Source: an uncultured Bacteroides sp.
Lineage (GTDB): Bacteria > Bacteroidota > Bacteroidia > Bacteroidales > Bacteroidaceae
Direction: 5' to 3'
Length of the DNA: 64,000 nucleotides
Assembly (NCBI RefSeq): GCF_902491285.1
Contig: NZ_CABUHK010000001.1
Location: 114,252 to 178,251, forward strand
A model generated the notes under the pieces. That model was not told where the DNA came from and did not search any database. It saw only the letters and a list, made by a program, of their open reading frames with translations. The position numbers and the translations under genes are program-made. Position 1 is the stretch's first letter. Each line of letters begins with the position of its first letter. Shown here piece by piece: positions 51,100-59,555 of this stretch.

Positions 51100-52107
51100 A
51101 TGGATAAAATTAACGCAGTAATTACAGGAGTTGGGGGATATGTTCCCGATTACATCTTGACTAATGATGAAATTTCTAAGATGGTAGAAACCACCGACGA
51201 ATGGATTATGGGACGTATCGGAATTAAGGAAAGGCATATTCTGAAAGAAGAAGGACTCGGTACTTCATATATAGCACGCAAAGCTGTGAAGCAATTGATT
51301 CAGCGTACAAAAACAAATCCGGATGATATTGACCTGATAATCGTTGCTACTACCACGCCTGATTACCGCTTTCCTTCGACAGCTTCCATCTTATGCGAAA
51401 GGCTAAAATTAAAAAATGCTTTCGCCTTTGATATGCAAGCTGTGTGCAGCGGTTTCTTGTATGCATTGGAAACAGGAGCAAATTTCATTCGCTCGGGAAA
51501 TTACAAAAAGGTCGTGGTTGTAGGTGCTGAAAAGATGTCGTCAATCATAAATTATACAGATCGCGCGACTTGCCCTATTTTCGGCGATGGTGGAGCAGCC
51601 GTCATGTTGGAGCCTACCACCGAAGATGTAGGAATTATGGATTCCGTATTAAGAACGGATGGCAAGGGATTACCTTTCCTGCATATAAAAGCCGGTGGTT
51701 CCGTATGCGCCCCTTCTTATTATACATTAGACAATCAAATGCACTATATCTATCAGGAAGGGCGTACTGTTTTCAAGTATGCCGTGGCCAATATGGCTGC
51801 CGCCTGCGAATCTGTTATCGAAAGAAATCATTTAAGCAAAGAAGATATTGACTGGGTAATTCCCCATCAGGCTAACCAACGTATTATCACCGCCGTGACT
51901 CAGCGTTTAGAAATATCACCTGAGAAAGTCATGGTCAATATAGAACGCTACGGCAACACAAGTGCCGGCACACTCCCACTCTGCATCTGGGATTTTGAAG
52001 ATAAGTTCAAAAAAGGAGATAATGTGATTCTTACAGCCTTCGGAGCCGGATTTGCCTGGGGAGCTATTTATTTGAAGTGGGGATATGACGGGAAAATACA
52101 CCCATAA
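51100..52107 (+). CDS. fabH: 3-oxoacyl-ACP synthase III
   Basis: This FabH-type condensing enzyme of 335 residues starts fatty-acid synthesis from acyl-CoA and malonyl-ACP. The catalytic triad is complete: Cys116 ([15 protein letters not shown]), His in VIPHQANQR and Asn in [13 protein letters not shown]. The gene is not next to plsX, rpmF or other fab genes, so it may be a second FabH copy with its own starter unit preference. The gene symbol is given for the enzyme family. It has its own promoter and a terminator at 52203-52238. Confidence 0.9.
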   Translation: MDKINAVITGVGGYVPDYILTNDEISKMVETTDEWIMGRIGIKERHILKEEGLGTSYIARKAVKQLIQRTKTNPDDIDLIIVATTTPDYRFPSTASILCERLKLKNAFAFDMQAVCSGFLYALETGANFIRSGNYKKVVVVGAEKMSSIINYTDRATCPIFGDGGAAVMLEPTTEDVGIMDSVLRTDGKGLPFLHIKAGGSVCAPSYYTLDNQMHYIYQEGRTVFKYAVANMAAACESVIERNHLSKEDIDWVIPHQANQRIITAVTQRLEISPEKVMVNIERYGNTSAGTLPLCIWDFEDKFKKGDNVILTAFGAGFAWGAIYLKWGYDGKIHP

Positions 52108-52202
52108 AAAATATCCATACCAAAGCATGAAGCATATTCAACAGGCGGGGATGAACCATGCTTCTCCATTTTATTGAGGCGGCTATATTCTGCCGCATAA
52201 AG

Positions 52203-52238
52203 AAAAAGCTCTGAAATTCAAGGATTTCAGAGCTTTTT
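52203..52238. terminator. Bidirectional terminator between fabH and tRNA-Asp
   Basis: AAAAAGCTCTGAAAT (52203-52217) pairs with ATTTCAGAGCTTTTT (52224-52238) in a perfect 15-pair stem with a 6-base loop. U-rich arms occur on both strands. It serves fabH on the plus strand and the tRNA gene on the minus strand. Confidence 0.9.
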
Positions 52239-52262
52239 TCTTTATTTGCTTTCTTGAAGAGG

Positions 52263-52336
52263 CGGTGCGTACGGGACTCGAACCCGTGACCCCATGCGTG
52301 ACAGGCATGTATTCTAACCAACTGAACTAACGCACC
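52263..52336 (-). tRNA. tRNA-Asp (GTC)
   Basis: This 74-base tRNA has a standard cloverleaf: acceptor stem GGTGCGT/ACGCACC, anticodon stem CATGC/GCATG with loop CTGTCAC (anticodon GTC) and T stem ACGGG/CCCGT with loop TTCGAGT. The discriminator base is G, as expected for Asp. The CCA end is not encoded. No repeat of its 3' end is seen nearby, so there is no sign of an integrated element. Confidence 0.97.
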
Positions 52337-52458
52337 AGAATTTCATTTTAAATCGCATCTCTCTCGATTGCGGTTGCAAAGGTAGATATTTTTTTGAAAC
52401 CTGCAATAGCTTTCATATCTTTTTTTCTAAAAAAGTGGGTTTATTGAGAATTATCCTG

Positions 52459-52466
52459 TACATTTG
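52459..52466 (+). promoter_or_regulatory. -7 box of the aminotransferase gene
   Basis: TACATTTG fits TAnnTTTG fully and lies 26 bases before the ATG. The -33 element is not clear. Confidence 0.5.
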
Positions 52467-52492
52467 CAGCTATTACGTAAAATAAAAATAGA

Positions 52493-53809
52493 ATGAAAAA
52501 TACACCAATTGAGCGACATCTGATTGACGAAACCATAAATGAGTTTCAAATTGTCGATTTTTCTAAAGCTACAATCCGGGAAGTGAAAGCTATTGCTTCA
52601 AAGGCTGAAACAGCATCGGGAGTGGAATTCATTAAGATGGAAATGGGTGTTCCGGGACTTCCGCCTTCCGCGGTAGGAGTGAAAGCGGAAATTGAAGCCT
52701 TGCAGAAAGGCATTGCCAGCCTATATCCTGACATCAACGGATTGCCGGAATTGAAGAAAGAAGCTTCCAACTTTATCAAAGCATTTATAAATATTGATTT
52801 AAGTCCGGAAGGATGCGTACCCGTGACCGGTTCCATGCAAGGCACATTCGCTTCCTTCCTCACTTGCAGCCAATGTGATGAGAAGAAAGATACAATCCTG
52901 TTTATTGATCCGGGCTTTCCCGTACAGAAACAGCAGTTGGTAGTGATGGGACAAAAATATGAAACGTTCGATGTATATGACTATCGGGGCGAAAAGCTAA
53001 GAGAGAAACTGGAAAGTTATCTGAAAAGAGGAAATATCTCGGCGATAATCTATTCAAATCCCAATAACCCCAGTTGGATTTGCCTGAAAGATGAAGAATT
53101 GAAAATCATCGGTGAGTTGGCCACGCAATACGATGTCATCGTTCTGGAAGATTTGGCCTATTTCGCAATGGATTTCCGTCAGAACCTGAGTAATCCATAC
53201 CAGGCACCATTCCAGCCGTCGGTTGCTCATTATACAGATAATTATGTATTGCTGATTTCAGGCTCCAAAGCATTCAGCTATGCCGGACAACGCATTGGCG
53301 TAAGCTGTATCTCCGACAAATTATATCATCGCAGCTATCCGGGGCTGACCAAACGTTACGGGGGTGGTACTTTCGGTACTGTCTTTATCCACCGAGTGCT
53401 TTATGCGCTTTCTTCGGGAACGAGCCATTCGGCACAGTTTGCCATGGCTGCGATGCTAAAAGCTGCCAATGAGGGACAATACAACTTCCTCGACGAAGTG
53501 AAAATATACGGTGAAAGAGCGAAGAAGTTAAAGGAAATCTTCCTTCGTCACGGGTTCCATCTGGTATATGACAACGATTTGGGCGACCCGATTGCAGACG
53601 GATTCTATTTTACAATCGGATATCCGGGAATGACCAGCGGCGAATTGGCTAAGGAACTTATGTATTATGGCGTAAGCGCAATATCATTAGTCACAACGGG
53701 AAGCCATCAGGAAGGTCTGCGGGCATGTACATCCTTCATCAAAGACCATCAATACGCACAACTTGACGAAAGAATGAAGCTATTTGCAGAAAATCATCCG
53801 GTAGCCTGA
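52493..53809 (+). CDS. PLP-dependent aminotransferase, class I/II
   Basis: This enzyme of 438 residues has the aspartate aminotransferase fold. It has MEMGVPGLPPSAVG near the N-terminus and IIYSNPNNPSW (the conserved Asn-Pro pair). VLEDLAYFAMDF carries the Asp that binds the pyridoxal ring, and LISGSKAFSYAGQRIG holds Lys259, which forms the Schiff base. The substrate cannot be read from the sequence. It is monocistronic: it has its own promoter box and a terminator directly behind (53851-53889). Confidence 0.88.
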   Translation: MKNTPIERHLIDETINEFQIVDFSKATIREVKAIASKAETASGVEFIKMEMGVPGLPPSAVGVKAEIEALQKGIASLYPDINGLPELKKEASNFIKAFINIDLSPEGCVPVTGSMQGTFASFLTCSQCDEKKDTILFIDPGFPVQKQQLVVMGQKYETFDVYDYRGEKLREKLESYLKRGNISAIIYSNPNNPSWICLKDEELKIIGELATQYDVIVLEDLAYFAMDFRQNLSNPYQAPFQPSVAHYTDNYVLLISGSKAFSYAGQRIGVSCISDKLYHRSYPGLTKRYGGGTFGTVFIHRVLYALSSGTSHSAQFAMAAMLKAANEGQYNFLDEVKIYGERAKKLKEIFLRHGFHLVYDNDLGDPIADGFYFTIGYPGMTSGELAKELMYYGVSAISLVTTGSHQEGLRACTSFIKDHQYAQLDERMKLFAENHPVA

Positions 53810-53850
53810 CCGTTCGTTGGAAGATATTCATAAAAGCTACTCCTAAAATG

Positions 53851-53889
53851 AAAAAAAACGGAAAGAACGATTGTTATTCCGTTTTTTTT
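53851..53889 (+). terminator. Terminator of the aminotransferase gene
   Basis: AAAAAAAACGGAA (53851-53863) pairs with TTCCGTTTTTTTT (53877-53889), a 13-base loop, ending in a run of T. It lies 41 bases after the stop codon. Confidence 0.85.
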
Positions 53890-53903
53890 ATTACTTTAGT
53901 GGC

Positions 53904-54494
53904 ATGAATATAAACCAGGACATATTTAAGATTCAATCAAATAATGTGCTTCCGTCAAGAGGAAAGATTTTAATATCCGAACCTTTTTTACGTGATGCAA
54001 CGTTTGGCAGATCCGTAATATTATTGGTCGACCACACAGAGGAAGGGAGTATGGGGCTGGTTGTCAACAAACCATTGCCACTCCTTCTCAATGATATTAT
54101 CATGGAATTCAAATATCTCGATGAGATTCCACTGTATAAAGGCGGGCCTGTTGCCACCGATACCTTGTTTTATCTTCATACATTAGCAGAGGTTTCCGGG
54201 TCTATTTCTATCAGCAAAGGTCTTTATCTGAACGGAGATTTTAACGAAATAAAGAAATACATTTTACAGGGGAATAAAATAAGTGAACACATCCGCTTTT
54301 TCCTGGGATATTCCGGCTGGGAAAGCAATCAGTTGCACAATGAAATTAAAGAAAACACATGGCTGGTTTCTGAAGAAGAAAAGTCTTATCTGATGAAGGA
54401 TGACACTAAGGATATGTGGCGGAAAGCCCTAGAGAAGTTAGGCAGCAAGTATGAAACGTGGTCACGTTTCCCACAAGTGCCTACTTTCAACTGA
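53904..54494 (+). CDS. YqgE/AlgH family protein
   Basis: This cytoplasmic protein of about 196 residues starts [20 protein letters not shown]; an in-frame ATG at 53871 lies inside the upstream terminator and is rejected. It has the family hallmarks [38 protein letters not shown] and the second half [30 protein letters not shown]. The family is widespread and often near RuvX/YqgF or regulatory genes, but its function is not known. It converges with the acetyltransferase gene, with only 4 bases between the stop codons. Confidence 0.88.
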   Translation: MNINQDIFKIQSNNVLPSRGKILISEPFLRDATFGRSVILLVDHTEEGSMGLVVNKPLPLLLNDIIMEFKYLDEIPLYKGGPVATDTLFYLHTLAEVSGSISISKGLYLNGDFNEIKKYILQGNKISEHIRFFLGYSGWESNQLHNEIKENTWLVSEEEKSYLMKDDTKDMWRKALEKLGSKYETWSRFPQVPTFN

Positions 54495-54498
54495 TTCA

Positions 54499-55041
54499 TC
54501 ATTTTTGTTTCTTGGGATTCAAATACTGAAAGAGCACTGCATCTTTGTAACAACCTCCCACCTGTAGCCAATTCTTTAATAACCCGCATTGGACGAAGCC
54601 ACAAGATGTAAATAGCTTCATACAGACTTCATTGTCTACTGCTACGTGCGCATAAAGCTGGCTTAAAGAAAGGAAGTCAAAAGCATACTCGCAAAGCAAC
54701 TTTAATGCGTCGGTGGCATATCCTTGTTGACGGTAATCCTTATGAACAGCGATTCCTACCTCTCCGCGCGAATGGAGAGGTACAAAATCCGTAATATCAA
54801 TCGTGCCAAGTATGCAATGGTCGGACTTGCCCACAATCATCAGACGCAGTTGTTTATCCGCAAAGACATCACATTGTGAGCCTTCGATATACTGACGTAA
54901 CACGTAACGGGAATAAGGAACTGTGAAGTTACTGATATCCCACATGGAAGGATCATTTTCCATTTCGTACATAACATCCATATCTTCCGGTTCTACTGCA
55001 CGAAGATAGATGCGGTCGTTCATTAAAAAAGATTGTCTCAT
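54499..55041 (-). CDS. GNAT acetyltransferase (RimJ/RimL-like)
   Basis: This acetyltransferase of 180 residues has RIYLRAVEPEDMDVMYEMENDPSMW at the N-terminus, GTIDITDFVPLHSRGEVGIAVH (strands 4-5) and the acetyl-CoA loop YRQQGYATDALKLLCEYAF. LSQLYAHVAVDNEVCMKLFTSCGF follows. This is the pattern of enzymes that acetylate protein N-termini or small amines. The start codon overlaps the stop of the membrane protein gene by 4 bases, so the two are coupled. It could also be a diamine acetyltransferase. Confidence 0.85.
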   Translation of the reverse strand: MRQSFLMNDRIYLRAVEPEDMDVMYEMENDPSMWDISNFTVPYSRYVLRQYIEGSQCDVFADKQLRLMIVGKSDHCILGTIDITDFVPLHSRGEVGIAVHKDYRQQGYATDALKLLCEYAFDFLSLSQLYAHVAVDNEVCMKLFTSCGFVQCGLLKNWLQVGGCYKDAVLFQYLNPKKQK

Positions 55042-55496
55042 TCGTCCTTGTCTTTTGAGATGTGAAGTTCATTACGCAATTTCTTCTCGCCAGGCAGACA
55101 AAACAGAGAAGCCGTCAAGCCAATCAGCATACAAAGATTACCTGTGCTGCTCAATGTCAAATAATAGCATAGAAGATTGACAACAATAGCGATTTCGAGT
55201 ATTCCCAACCGGACGATACTCCACTGCACATAACGTTTCAATGCAAGCAGAATCGTCATATTATCTATCTTCTTTTTAAGTACAAGACTAAATAGTTTCA
55301 GAGAAAGAGGCACACACAAGGCGGTCAGTAAGATGCCGATAGTTTCAAAGTAATAAGTAGCTTGCACATTCCCCTCAATGCTTCCTACGGGAATGAGTTC
55401 AAACTCCCCTGCCCCAAGCAGGAATGCCGGGAGTACCCAAAAGATAATATAACTGATATTCAAATTTCTGACAGCGCGTTTTATCTGTTCTTCCAT
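55038..55496 (-). CDS. Hypothetical four-helix membrane protein
   Basis: This protein of 152 residues has four likely membrane segments (about 14-32, 46-69, 92-111 and 116-135), a basic N-terminus (MEEQIKRAVRNLN) and a charged tail (ELHISKDKDE). No family is recognised. It sits between RecR (30-base gap) and the acetyltransferase (4-base overlap), so all three likely form one transcript. A role cannot be proposed. Confidence 0.7.
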   Translation of the reverse strand: MEEQIKRAVRNLNISYIIFWVLPAFLLGAGEFELIPVGSIEGNVQATYYFETIGILLTALCVPLSLKLFSLVLKKKIDNMTILLALKRYVQWSIVRLGILEIAIVVNLLCYYLTLSSTGNLCMLIGLTASLFCLPGEKKLRNELHISKDKDE

Positions 55497-55526
55497 GTCC
55501 GTTCTAAAATTCTAAAGATGATTTGA

Positions 55527-56144
55527 TTATATAGTTCCGGTGAAAACCGTCCGGTTCACAATGCTACGCCCCAAAGTGACTTCGTCGGCATATTCCAGTT
55601 CGTCTCCAACGGATATGCCGCGCGCAATCACACTGAGCCTGACTCCCAGCTTATCTAATTTGCGGTAGATATAAAAGTTCGTGGTATCTCCTTCCATTGT
55701 AGTGCTCAAAGCCAGGATAACTTCTTTGATTCCCCCTTCGGCTACCCGTTGCACCAGACTCTCTATTTGCAAATCGCTCGGCCCTACCCCATCCATCGGA
55801 GAAATGACACCACCCAGAACATGATACAATCCCCTGTATTGCTGGGTTGCTTCTACCGCCATCACGTCACGGATATTCTCCACCACACAAATAATGGATG
55901 CATCCCGCTGCGGATTAGCACAAATCTGGCAAGTTTCGGTATCGGATATATTATGGCAGACCTTGCAATATTTCACCTCGCGTTTCAGTGTTATAATGGA
56001 ACTTCCGAACGCTTCCACTGTAGCCGTATCCTGACGGAGCAGATGCAGGACAAGCCTCATAGCCGTCTTGCGCCCGATGCCCGGAAGTTTGGAAAATTCG
56101 CCGACTGCCTTTTCAAGCAGTACGGAAGGATATTGTTGATTCAT
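55527..56144 (-). CDS. recR: Recombination protein RecR
   Basis: This protein of 205 residues has the standard RecR length and domain order. The helix-hairpin-helix part is [20 protein letters not shown]. The C4 zinc finger is [16 protein letters not shown]. The Toprim domain has [17 protein letters not shown] and [15 protein letters not shown]. It acts with RecO to load RecA on gapped DNA. The promoter lies at 56179-56212, divergent from the symporter gene. Confidence 0.97.
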   Translation of the reverse strand: MNQQYPSVLLEKAVGEFSKLPGIGRKTAMRLVLHLLRQDTATVEAFGSSIITLKREVKYCKVCHNISDTETCQICANPQRDASIICVVENIRDVMAVEATQQYRGLYHVLGGVISPMDGVGPSDLQIESLVQRVAEGGIKEVILALSTTMEGDTTNFYIYRKLDKLGVRLSVIARGISVGDELEYADEVTLGRSIVNRTVFTGTI

Positions 56145-56178
56145 AGATAATAATTACTATTCCGTCGATAATTTGGCG

Positions 56179-56212
56179 CAAAGATACAGAATATTGTTTT
56201 AATACCTGCAAA
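56179..56212 (-). promoter_or_regulatory. Promoter of the recR operon
   Basis: On the minus strand TATCTTTG (56186 to 56179) is the -7 box, and TTTG (56212-56209) is the -33 element with a spacing of 22 bases. The leader is about 30 bases. Confidence 0.65.
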
Positions 56213-56226
56213 AAATACTACCTTTG
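56194..56226 (+). promoter_or_regulatory. Promoter of the sodium/solute symporter gene
   Basis: The -7 box TACCTTTG (56219-56226) fits fully, with TTG at 56194-56196 as a weak -33 element (spacing 22). It overlaps the divergent recR promoter, and the ATG follows after only 8 bases, so the leader is very short. Confidence 0.6.
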
Positions 56227-56234
56227 CAACCGTT

Positions 56235-57689
56235 ATGATGATACTTATTACTATTATATGCTACTTTGCGGTATTATTATTAATAGCCCGTATCACCGGA
56301 CGCAAAGGCAGTTCGAATGCAGCGTTCTTCAAGGGAGAGAACAAATCGCCCTGGTATGTAGTCTCTTTCGGAATGATCGGCGCCTCTATATCCGGAGTTA
56401 CTTTCGTCTCTGTGCCGGGCATGGTACGCGGAATGGATATGACCTACCTGCAAACGGTATTCGGATTCTTTTTCGGATATATGGTAGTGGCACATATTCT
56501 GCTTCCTTTATATTATAAGCTCAACCTGACAAGCATATACGGCTATCTCGGCACACGCATCGGAGCACGCGCCTATCGCACCGGTTCCTTTTTCTTTCTG
56601 CTGTCGCGTATGCTGGGAACGGCTGCGAAACTCTATCTGGTCTGCTTGATTCTACATACCTATGTATTTCAGGAGATGAATGCTCCTTTCTGGACCATTG
56701 CCGTCGGTTCAGTGGCATTAGTATGGATATACACTTATAAAAGCGGGATAAAAACAATTGTGTGGACAGATACCCTGCAAACTTTCTGCCTGATTACAGC
56801 ACTGGTTTTCATCATTTATTTCACAATTCAAAAGTTGGACTTGAATTTCAGCGGCATTGTCCAGACCATTCAAAACAGCGGACACAGCCGGATATTCGTC
56901 CTCGATGACTGGATGTCACGGCAGAACTTCTTCAAGCAATTTTTCAGCGGCATCTTCATTGTGATCGTTATGACCGGACTCGACCAGGACATGATGCAAA
57001 AGAATCTTTCCTGCCGCAATCTGCGCGAAGCACAAAAGAATATGTATTGCTACGGATTCTCATTCATCCCGCTGAACTTTCTTTTCCTGTGTCTGGGAAT
57101 TCTACTGATAACACTGGCCGGACAAATGCAACTGGAACTACCTGCCATGAACGATGATATTCTGCCGATGTTCGCCACACAAGGTTACTTAGGACAATCC
57201 GTACTGATACTCTTTACTATCGGAATCATTGCAGCCGCTTTCAGCAACTCGGATTCTGCCTTGACAGCCATGACAACCAGTGTATGCGTCGACTTGCTGG
57301 ATACAGGAAAGGATACCGAAGAAACGGCACGCCGCAAAAGAAATAAAGTGCATATATCTCTTTCAATCCTATTGGCTTTCTTCATTTGCCTGGTAGAGAT
57401 GCTGGATAATAAGAGTGTAATTGATGCGATATACATCATCGCTTCCTATACATACGGCCCCCTGCTAGGTATGTTCGCCTTCGGACTGTTCACCCGGAGA
57501 CTGACCGACGACCGCCTCGTTCCTTTCATTGCCATCGCCTCTCCACTGCTCTGTTATGCGCTGAACTGGTGGATAGCCAAAGAAACCGGATATAAATTCG
57601 GTTATGAATTGCTCATGTTAAATGGAACGCTTACCTTTGCAGGGTTGATGTTTATGTCCGGAAAAGCGAAAACGCTGGAAATATCATGA
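56235..57689 (+). CDS. Sodium:solute symporter (SSS family)
   Basis: This inner-membrane transporter of 484 residues has about 13 hydrophobic segments. Family features include [32 protein letters not shown] at the N-terminus, [53 protein letters not shown] and [22 protein letters not shown]. The substrate may be a sugar, amino acid or organic acid and cannot be told from the sequence. The start codon is only 8 bases from the -7 box, so the mRNA is nearly leaderless. Confidence 0.9.
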   Translation: MMILITIICYFAVLLLIARITGRKGSSNAAFFKGENKSPWYVVSFGMIGASISGVTFVSVPGMVRGMDMTYLQTVFGFFFGYMVVAHILLPLYYKLNLTSIYGYLGTRIGARAYRTGSFFFLLSRMLGTAAKLYLVCLILHTYVFQEMNAPFWTIAVGSVALVWIYTYKSGIKTIVWTDTLQTFCLITALVFIIYFTIQKLDLNFSGIVQTIQNSGHSRIFVLDDWMSRQNFFKQFFSGIFIVIVMTGLDQDMMQKNLSCRNLREAQKNMYCYGFSFIPLNFLFLCLGILLITLAGQMQLELPAMNDDILPMFATQGYLGQSVLILFTIGIIAAAFSNSDSALTAMTTSVCVDLLDTGKDTEETARRKRNKVHISLSILLAFFICLVEMLDNKSVIDAIYIIASYTYGPLLGMFAFGLFTRRLTDDRLVPFIAIASPLLCYALNWWIAKETGYKFGYELLMLNGTLTFAGLMFMSGKAKTLEIS

Positions 57690-57747
57690 AAACAAGTACC
57701 CCAACGTTTATTATAAACAATATAATGAAGAAATAAATGACAAGAAT

Positions 57748-58350
57748 ATGGAAATAACAAGTGCAGAATTTGTGATTAGTAACACGGACGTGAAGAAATG
57801 TCCGGCAGGTATTTACCCTGAATATGCCTTTATCGGTCGTTCCAATGTAGGAAAGTCAAGCCTTATCAATATGCTGACCAACCGTAAAGGACTAGCCATG
57901 ACTTCCGCTACTCCGGGCAAGACGATGCTAATCAATCACTTCCTGATTAACAAGAACTGGTATTTGGTCGATCTTCCGGGATATGGCTATGCACGTCGCG
58001 GACAAAAAGGAAAAGACCAGATACGTACCATAATCGAAGATTATATATTGGAACGGGAGCAGATGACAAATCTCTTCGTCCTGATAGACAGCCGTCTGGA
58101 ACCGCAGAAGATAGACCTGGAGTTTATGGAATGGCTGGGCGAAAACGGTATTCCTTTCGCCATCATCTTCACTAAGGCCGATAAGCTCAAAGGCGGACGC
58201 CTGAAGATGAATATCAACTCATATCTGCGCGAGTTAGGTAAACAATGGGAAGAACTCCCACCTTACTTTATTTCTTCCGCAGAAGACCGTACGGGACGTA
58301 CAGAAATACTTGATTACATAGAAAACATAAACAAGAATCTCAAGATTTAA
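57748..58350 (+). CDS. engB: Ribosome biogenesis GTPase EngB (YihA/YsxC)
   Basis: This GTPase of 200 residues has complete G motifs: [12 protein letters not shown] (30-41, G1), TSATPGKT (G2), [11 protein letters not shown] (G3), FTKADK (G4) and ISSAE (G5). It helps assemble the large ribosomal subunit. It overlaps the next gene by 1 base (TAATG), so the DUF4923 gene is translationally coupled. Confidence 0.95.
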   Translation: MEITSAEFVISNTDVKKCPAGIYPEYAFIGRSNVGKSSLINMLTNRKGLAMTSATPGKTMLINHFLINKNWYLVDLPGYGYARRGQKGKDQIRTIIEDYILEREQMTNLFVLIDSRLEPQKIDLEFMEWLGENGIPFAIIFTKADKLKGGRLKMNINSYLRELGKQWEELPPYFISSAEDRTGRTEILDYIENINKNLKI

Positions 58351-58955
58351 TGAAAATGAAAAAGAGTTTTTTATCATTTGCCTTCATGGCAGCATTTATG
58401 TTGATGGCTACTAATAGCCAGGCACAATCATGGTCGGACTTATTTAATAAGGACAACATTTCAAAAGTAGTGAATGCCATTACCGGAAATGCCGAATCTA
58501 TCGACATGACAGGAACATGGAGTTATAAAGGCTCGGCCGTCGAGTTCGAATCGGACAACCTGTTGATGAAAGCAGGCGGGGCCGCCGCGGCTACTATGGC
58601 AGAAAACAAGTTGAACGAGCAACTGAGCAAAGTAGGCATCAAGGAAGGACAGATGAGTTTCACTTTTAACGCCGACAGCACTTTCACCAGCACAGTAGGA
58701 AAGAAGAAACTGAGCGGAACTTACTCTTACAATGCCTCTACCAAACAGGTAGACCTGAAATACCTGAAATTACTGAATCTGCATGCAAAAGTAAACTGTA
58801 CCTCAAGCTCGTTGGAATTACTGTTCAACTCGGACAAGTTGTTGAAACTGATGTCTTTCATCGGCAGCAAGAGCAACAGTACGGCACTGAAAACAGTGAG
58901 TTCGCTGGCTGAGAATTATGACGGAATGATGCTGGGATTCCAGCTTGCCAAATAG
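58350..58955 (+). CDS. DUF4923 exported protein
   Basis: This protein of 201 residues has a signal peptide (KKSFLSFAFMAAFMLMATNSQAQ). The mature part begins WSDLFNKDNISKVVNAITGN and contains a lipocalin-like beta region (MTGTWSYKGSAVEFESDNLLMKAGGAAAAT, FTFNADSTFTSTVGKKKLSGTYSY). The family is confined to Bacteroidetes and its function is unknown. Either ATG (58350 or 58356) gives a good signal peptide; the first overlaps the EngB stop codon by one base. Confidence 0.85.
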   Translation: MKMKKSFLSFAFMAAFMLMATNSQAQSWSDLFNKDNISKVVNAITGNAESIDMTGTWSYKGSAVEFESDNLLMKAGGAAAATMAENKLNEQLSKVGIKEGQMSFTFNADSTFTSTVGKKKLSGTYSYNASTKQVDLKYLKLLNLHAKVNCTSSSLELLFNSDKLLKLMSFIGSKSNSTALKTVSSLAENYDGMMLGFQLAK

Positions 58956-59017
58956 CAAAAGCAAATCGTTTAATACTATTTCGCACTCCATAGAGTATAT
59001 TTTAGGGGAAAAAGCAT

Positions 59018-59025
59018 TACCTTTG
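59018..59025 (+). promoter_or_regulatory. -7 box of the DUF1573 gene
   Basis: TACCTTTG matches the consensus fully, 30 bases before the ATG. The -33 element is poor. Confidence 0.5.
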
Positions 59026-59054
59026 GCACTTGTAATCAAAAAAGAGAAGGAAAA

Positions 59055-59450
59055 ATGAAAAAGATACTTTTTTTAATGACCTTATTAGTTATGGGTGTAA
59101 GTTTTGCATTTGCACAAACAAATGCAGACATCAAGTTTGACAAAACAACTCATGATTTCGGCAAGTTTTCAGAAAACAGCCCGGTGGTAAGTTGTACGTT
59201 TACCTTCACTAATATCGGTGATGCTCCTTTGGTCATTCATCAGGCAGTAGCCTCTTGCGGATGTACCGTACCCGAATATACAAAAGAGCCTATCATGCCG
59301 GGCAAAAAAGGCACGATTAAGGTGACTTACAACGGAACTGGTAAATATCCGGGACACTTCAAGAAGTCGATAACCTTGCGTACCAATGCCAAAACAGAGA
59401 TGGTAAGGCTATATATCGAAGGTGATATGACACCAAAAGATGCCAAATAA
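59055..59450 (+). CDS. DUF1573 exported protein
   Basis: This protein of 131 residues has a signal peptide (1-21, ending FAFAQ) and one ASH/immunoglobulin-like DUF1573 domain: FDKTTHDFGKFSENSPVVSCTFTFTNIGDAPLVI, then ASCGCTVPEYTKEPIMPGKKGTIKVTYN. The CGC motif is a hallmark of the family. The role is unknown. It stands alone, with its own promoter box and a terminator at 59471. Confidence 0.9.
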   Translation: MKKILFLMTLLVMGVSFAFAQTNADIKFDKTTHDFGKFSENSPVVSCTFTFTNIGDAPLVIHQAVASCGCTVPEYTKEPIMPGKKGTIKVTYNGTGKYPGHFKKSITLRTNAKTEMVRLYIEGDMTPKDAK

Positions 59451-59470
59451 GAAAAAACAGGCTATTACAT

Positions 59471-59503
59471 AAAGGAGAATCTTTCGGTTCTCCTTTTTTT
59501 TTG
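59471..59503 (+). terminator. Terminator of the DUF1573 gene
   Basis: AAAGGAGAA (59471-59479) pairs with TTCTCCTTT (59488-59496) around an 8-base loop, followed by a run of T. It lies 20 bases after the stop codon. Confidence 0.9.
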
Positions 59504-59555
59504 TTTACTTTGAGGACGGAAATGTAAATTGACACATTAGCAAATTATAAAAACT

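Noticed and set aside
52263..52336. tRNA-Asp as attachment site of an integrated element
   Set aside because: No duplicate of the tRNA 3' end and no integrase are seen on either side.
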